A stretch of 54,583 nucleotides of DNA from positions 1 through 54,583 of the forward strand of contig JAJDWX010000028.1 of assembly GCA_022825385.1 (NCBI GenBank), read 5' to 3'. Position 1 is the stretch's first letter. Every line of letters begins with the position of its first letter. A model generated the notes under the pieces. It ran no database searches, was not told the origin of the DNA, and worked only from the letters and a program-made list of their open reading frames with translations. Positions 53,442 to 54,583 of this stretch are shown here, piece after piece. The stretch comes from Rhodothermales bacterium. GTDB lineage: Bacteria; Bacteroidota; Rhodothermia; Rhodothermales; VXPQ01. The position numbers were made by a program, and so were the translations under genes.

Positions 53442-53822
53442 AGTAGTTCCTGGAGATACTTTGGAAGCGGAAAGCGAATGGAAAGCGTCAGCGTATCCTT
53501 AAATCGCAGCGCCCGCGCGCGGTTTCCGGCGGAACTTTTCGGCGGAACCCGGAAAAGCAATGTCCGTATAAAAATTATTCGCCGCAAATTCACGCAAACA
53601 GGTTATATTCACGTTGTGGAAATGTCTTTTTGTTCCAGGATCACGCGAACCATGAACGGCATCGGACAAACGAAATCGAGCAACGAGCGCGCGCAGTACG
53701 TACGCAAGCGCATTGCGCCCTCCGCACGCGTCGCCAGAAGCAGCAGCGATCTGCAAAGCAAGGGCGTACAGAACGCAAGGTCCAAAATACCCCCCCCCCC
53801 CCGACTACAATAGCATAACGCT
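53442..53822 (+). other. Intergenic region rsh-surface protein gene
   Basis: No confident gene lies here. A 13-bp match to the MITE end (GTATCCTTAAATC) is near 53490. A short ATG ORF (53652-53813, 53 codons) runs up to the TAG just before the next gene and passes through a C13 tract. Its product is basic and unlike known proteins. Confidence 0.4.
53790..53802 (+). repeat. Poly-C tract (13 C)
   Basis: Thirteen consecutive C lie 20 bases upstream of the proposed TTG start of a secreted protein. Such long G/C homopolymers are slippage-prone and often make genes phase-variable. The exact count may suffer from sequencing or assembly error. Confidence 0.75.
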
Positions 53823-54583
53823 TTGGATAGACAACGGCGATACGAACGATTCGGTACAGGCCCGGCTGCGTTCGCCACGCCGGCATGGCCTCTTGTCTGT
53901 ACGCTTGCCGTATGCCTGACCACAGGGCTTCTCCTCCCTGCCCTTACCCCCGCCGCTTCGGCCCAGACCTCGGCCGAGGTGAGCGTGGGCTTTGTCGAGG
54001 CGGGAACCTCGACCGCAATCACCGAGCAAACAGAGCCGGCGGCAAACAACGACCGCCTCGAATTCGACGTCCGCGTCGCAATCAGCCAGGCCCAGTCCGT
54101 CGCCGTGCCCTTCAGACTCTGCTTCTCCGGCGAGGCAACCATAGGCAGCAGCGGCGACTACGTCCTCCTCGGCGCCGGCGGGCAGGGAACCACGACGCTT
54201 GACGCAAGCGGCTGCGCCACGAGCGAGATCGCCGCGAACGACCAGGCCTGGGTGCGCGCCCTGTCCCTGCGGGGCGACAACGAAGACGAACTCACCGAGA
54301 CGATCGTCGCCGCCGTGTCCGAGGATCCGAACGCAGCGCTGCCAGCCGGCGTGACCATCAGTTCCACCGCCGCGTCGGCCACGATGCGGATCCGCGACAA
54401 CGACCCGACGACCGTCACCATGAAGCATACCGACGCCCTGGGTAGCGTCATAGACGAAAACGGCGGCAGGACAGCGATTGAGATTCAGCTGGGGCGGGAA
54501 CTCCAGAACGGCGAAACGGTGACCGCGCCGCTCACCTTCACCCTTAGTGGAGCCAGCGACCCCAAAAACGGAAACTATTTCGC
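53823..54583 (+). CDS. Secreted Calx-beta-like repeat protein (partial, 3' end missing)
   Basis: The open frame runs to the window edge. After a basic start (TTG 53823, since no ATG or GTG lies in frame) it has a hydrophobic signal peptide (WPLVCTLAVCLTTGLLLPAL, ending ASAQ near 53976). A beta-rich part follows with EQTEPAANN and RDNDPTTV motifs typical of Calx-beta-type surface repeats. These proteins often bind Ca2+ and form adhesins. The upstream stop TAG (53811) is in the same frame. The start is uncertain. Confidence 0.65.
   Translation, partial: MDRQRRYERFGTGPAAFATPAWPLVCTLAVCLTTGLLLPALTPAASAQTSAEVSVGFVEAGTSTAITEQTEPAANNDRLEFDVRVAISQAQSVAVPFRLCFSGEATIGSSGDYVLLGAGGQGTTTLDASGCATSEIAANDQAWVRALSLRGDNEDELTETIVAAVSEDPNAALPAGVTISSTAASATMRIRDNDPTTVTMKHTDALGSVIDENGGRTAIEIQLGRELQNGETVTAPLTFTLSGASDPKNGNYF

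Noticed and set aside
51435..53813. Long plus-strand frame of 792 codons
   Set aside because: Antisense to the stringent-response gene, which has clear domains on the minus strand.
53609..54428. Minus-strand frames of 177 and 207 codons
   Set aside because: Antisense to the Calx-beta-like protein, which has a signal peptide and repeat motifs on the plus strand.
1..54583. CRISPR array or prophage
   Set aside because: No regularly spaced direct repeats, Cas-like proteins or phage structural genes were found in the window.

Overview
The window looks like a GC-rich chromosome segment from a bacterium of the Rhodothermota/Bacteroidota group. Evidence: a type IX secretion PorQ-like protein, DUF4249-like lipoproteins, a TonB receptor with an N-terminal carboxypeptidase-regulatory domain, a membrane pyrophosphatase, the thrS-infC-rpmI-rplT-pheS-pheT-zapA order, and stand-alone HSDR_N proteins. 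No rRNA or CRISPR array was seen. Two tRNAs are present, Gln(TTG) and Val(GAC). The species cannot be named from sequence alone.

Layout. 1-2.4 kb: remains of two tandem DUF4249-like lipoprotein genes; the second is split by an IS1595-family element whose right end appears lost. 2.4-4.1 kb: a translationally coupled ATPase + Toprim pair that resembles anti-phage modules. 4.2-12 kb: PorQ-like protein, an odd tyrosine recombinase, a 2-oxoacid dehydrogenase E2, a membrane pyrophosphatase, pth, rplY, prs and tRNA-Gln. 12.2-21.6 kb: a DtxR-type regulator, then a minus-strand run of RND permease, GPP34-cytochrome P450 fusion, COG2907-like flavoprotein, a small ORF, an HSDR_N protein and a CysQ-like phosphatase. 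21.6-27 kb: pyrB-pyrR, DUF58, an M20 peptidase, and Fe-S assembly genes (NifU-like, Mrp). 27.1-28.4 kb: a VapC toxin coupled to a large protein that ends in an antitoxin-like tail. 28.5-34.4 kb: a four-repeat secreted protein, an RsbU/RsbV/RsbW-type partner-switching operon and a small exported protein. 34.6-43 kb: tRNA-Val and the translation cluster thrS to pheT, then a coiled-coil protein and zapA. 43-49.6 kb: menG, an epimerase, a biotin-carrier protein, and a probable metal-uptake locus (His-rich lipoprotein, ZnuD-like TonB receptor, Cys/His membrane protein), with two inverted copies of a 253-bp MITE-like element. 49.7-53.4 kb: def, ruvX, HU and relA/spoT. The end of the window holds the start of a secreted Calx-beta-like protein behind a 13-C tract.

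Most of the window is housekeeping. The most unusual parts are the GPP34-P450/flavoprotein/RND group (possible membrane-lipid or hydrophobe oxidation), the VapC partner with an atypical antitoxin, the ATPase-Toprim pair, the recombinase lacking both catalytic arginines, the infC gene that appears to begin at ATC, and the MITE pair next to the metal-uptake genes. All functional statements rest on motif recognition by eye, since no database search was possible.
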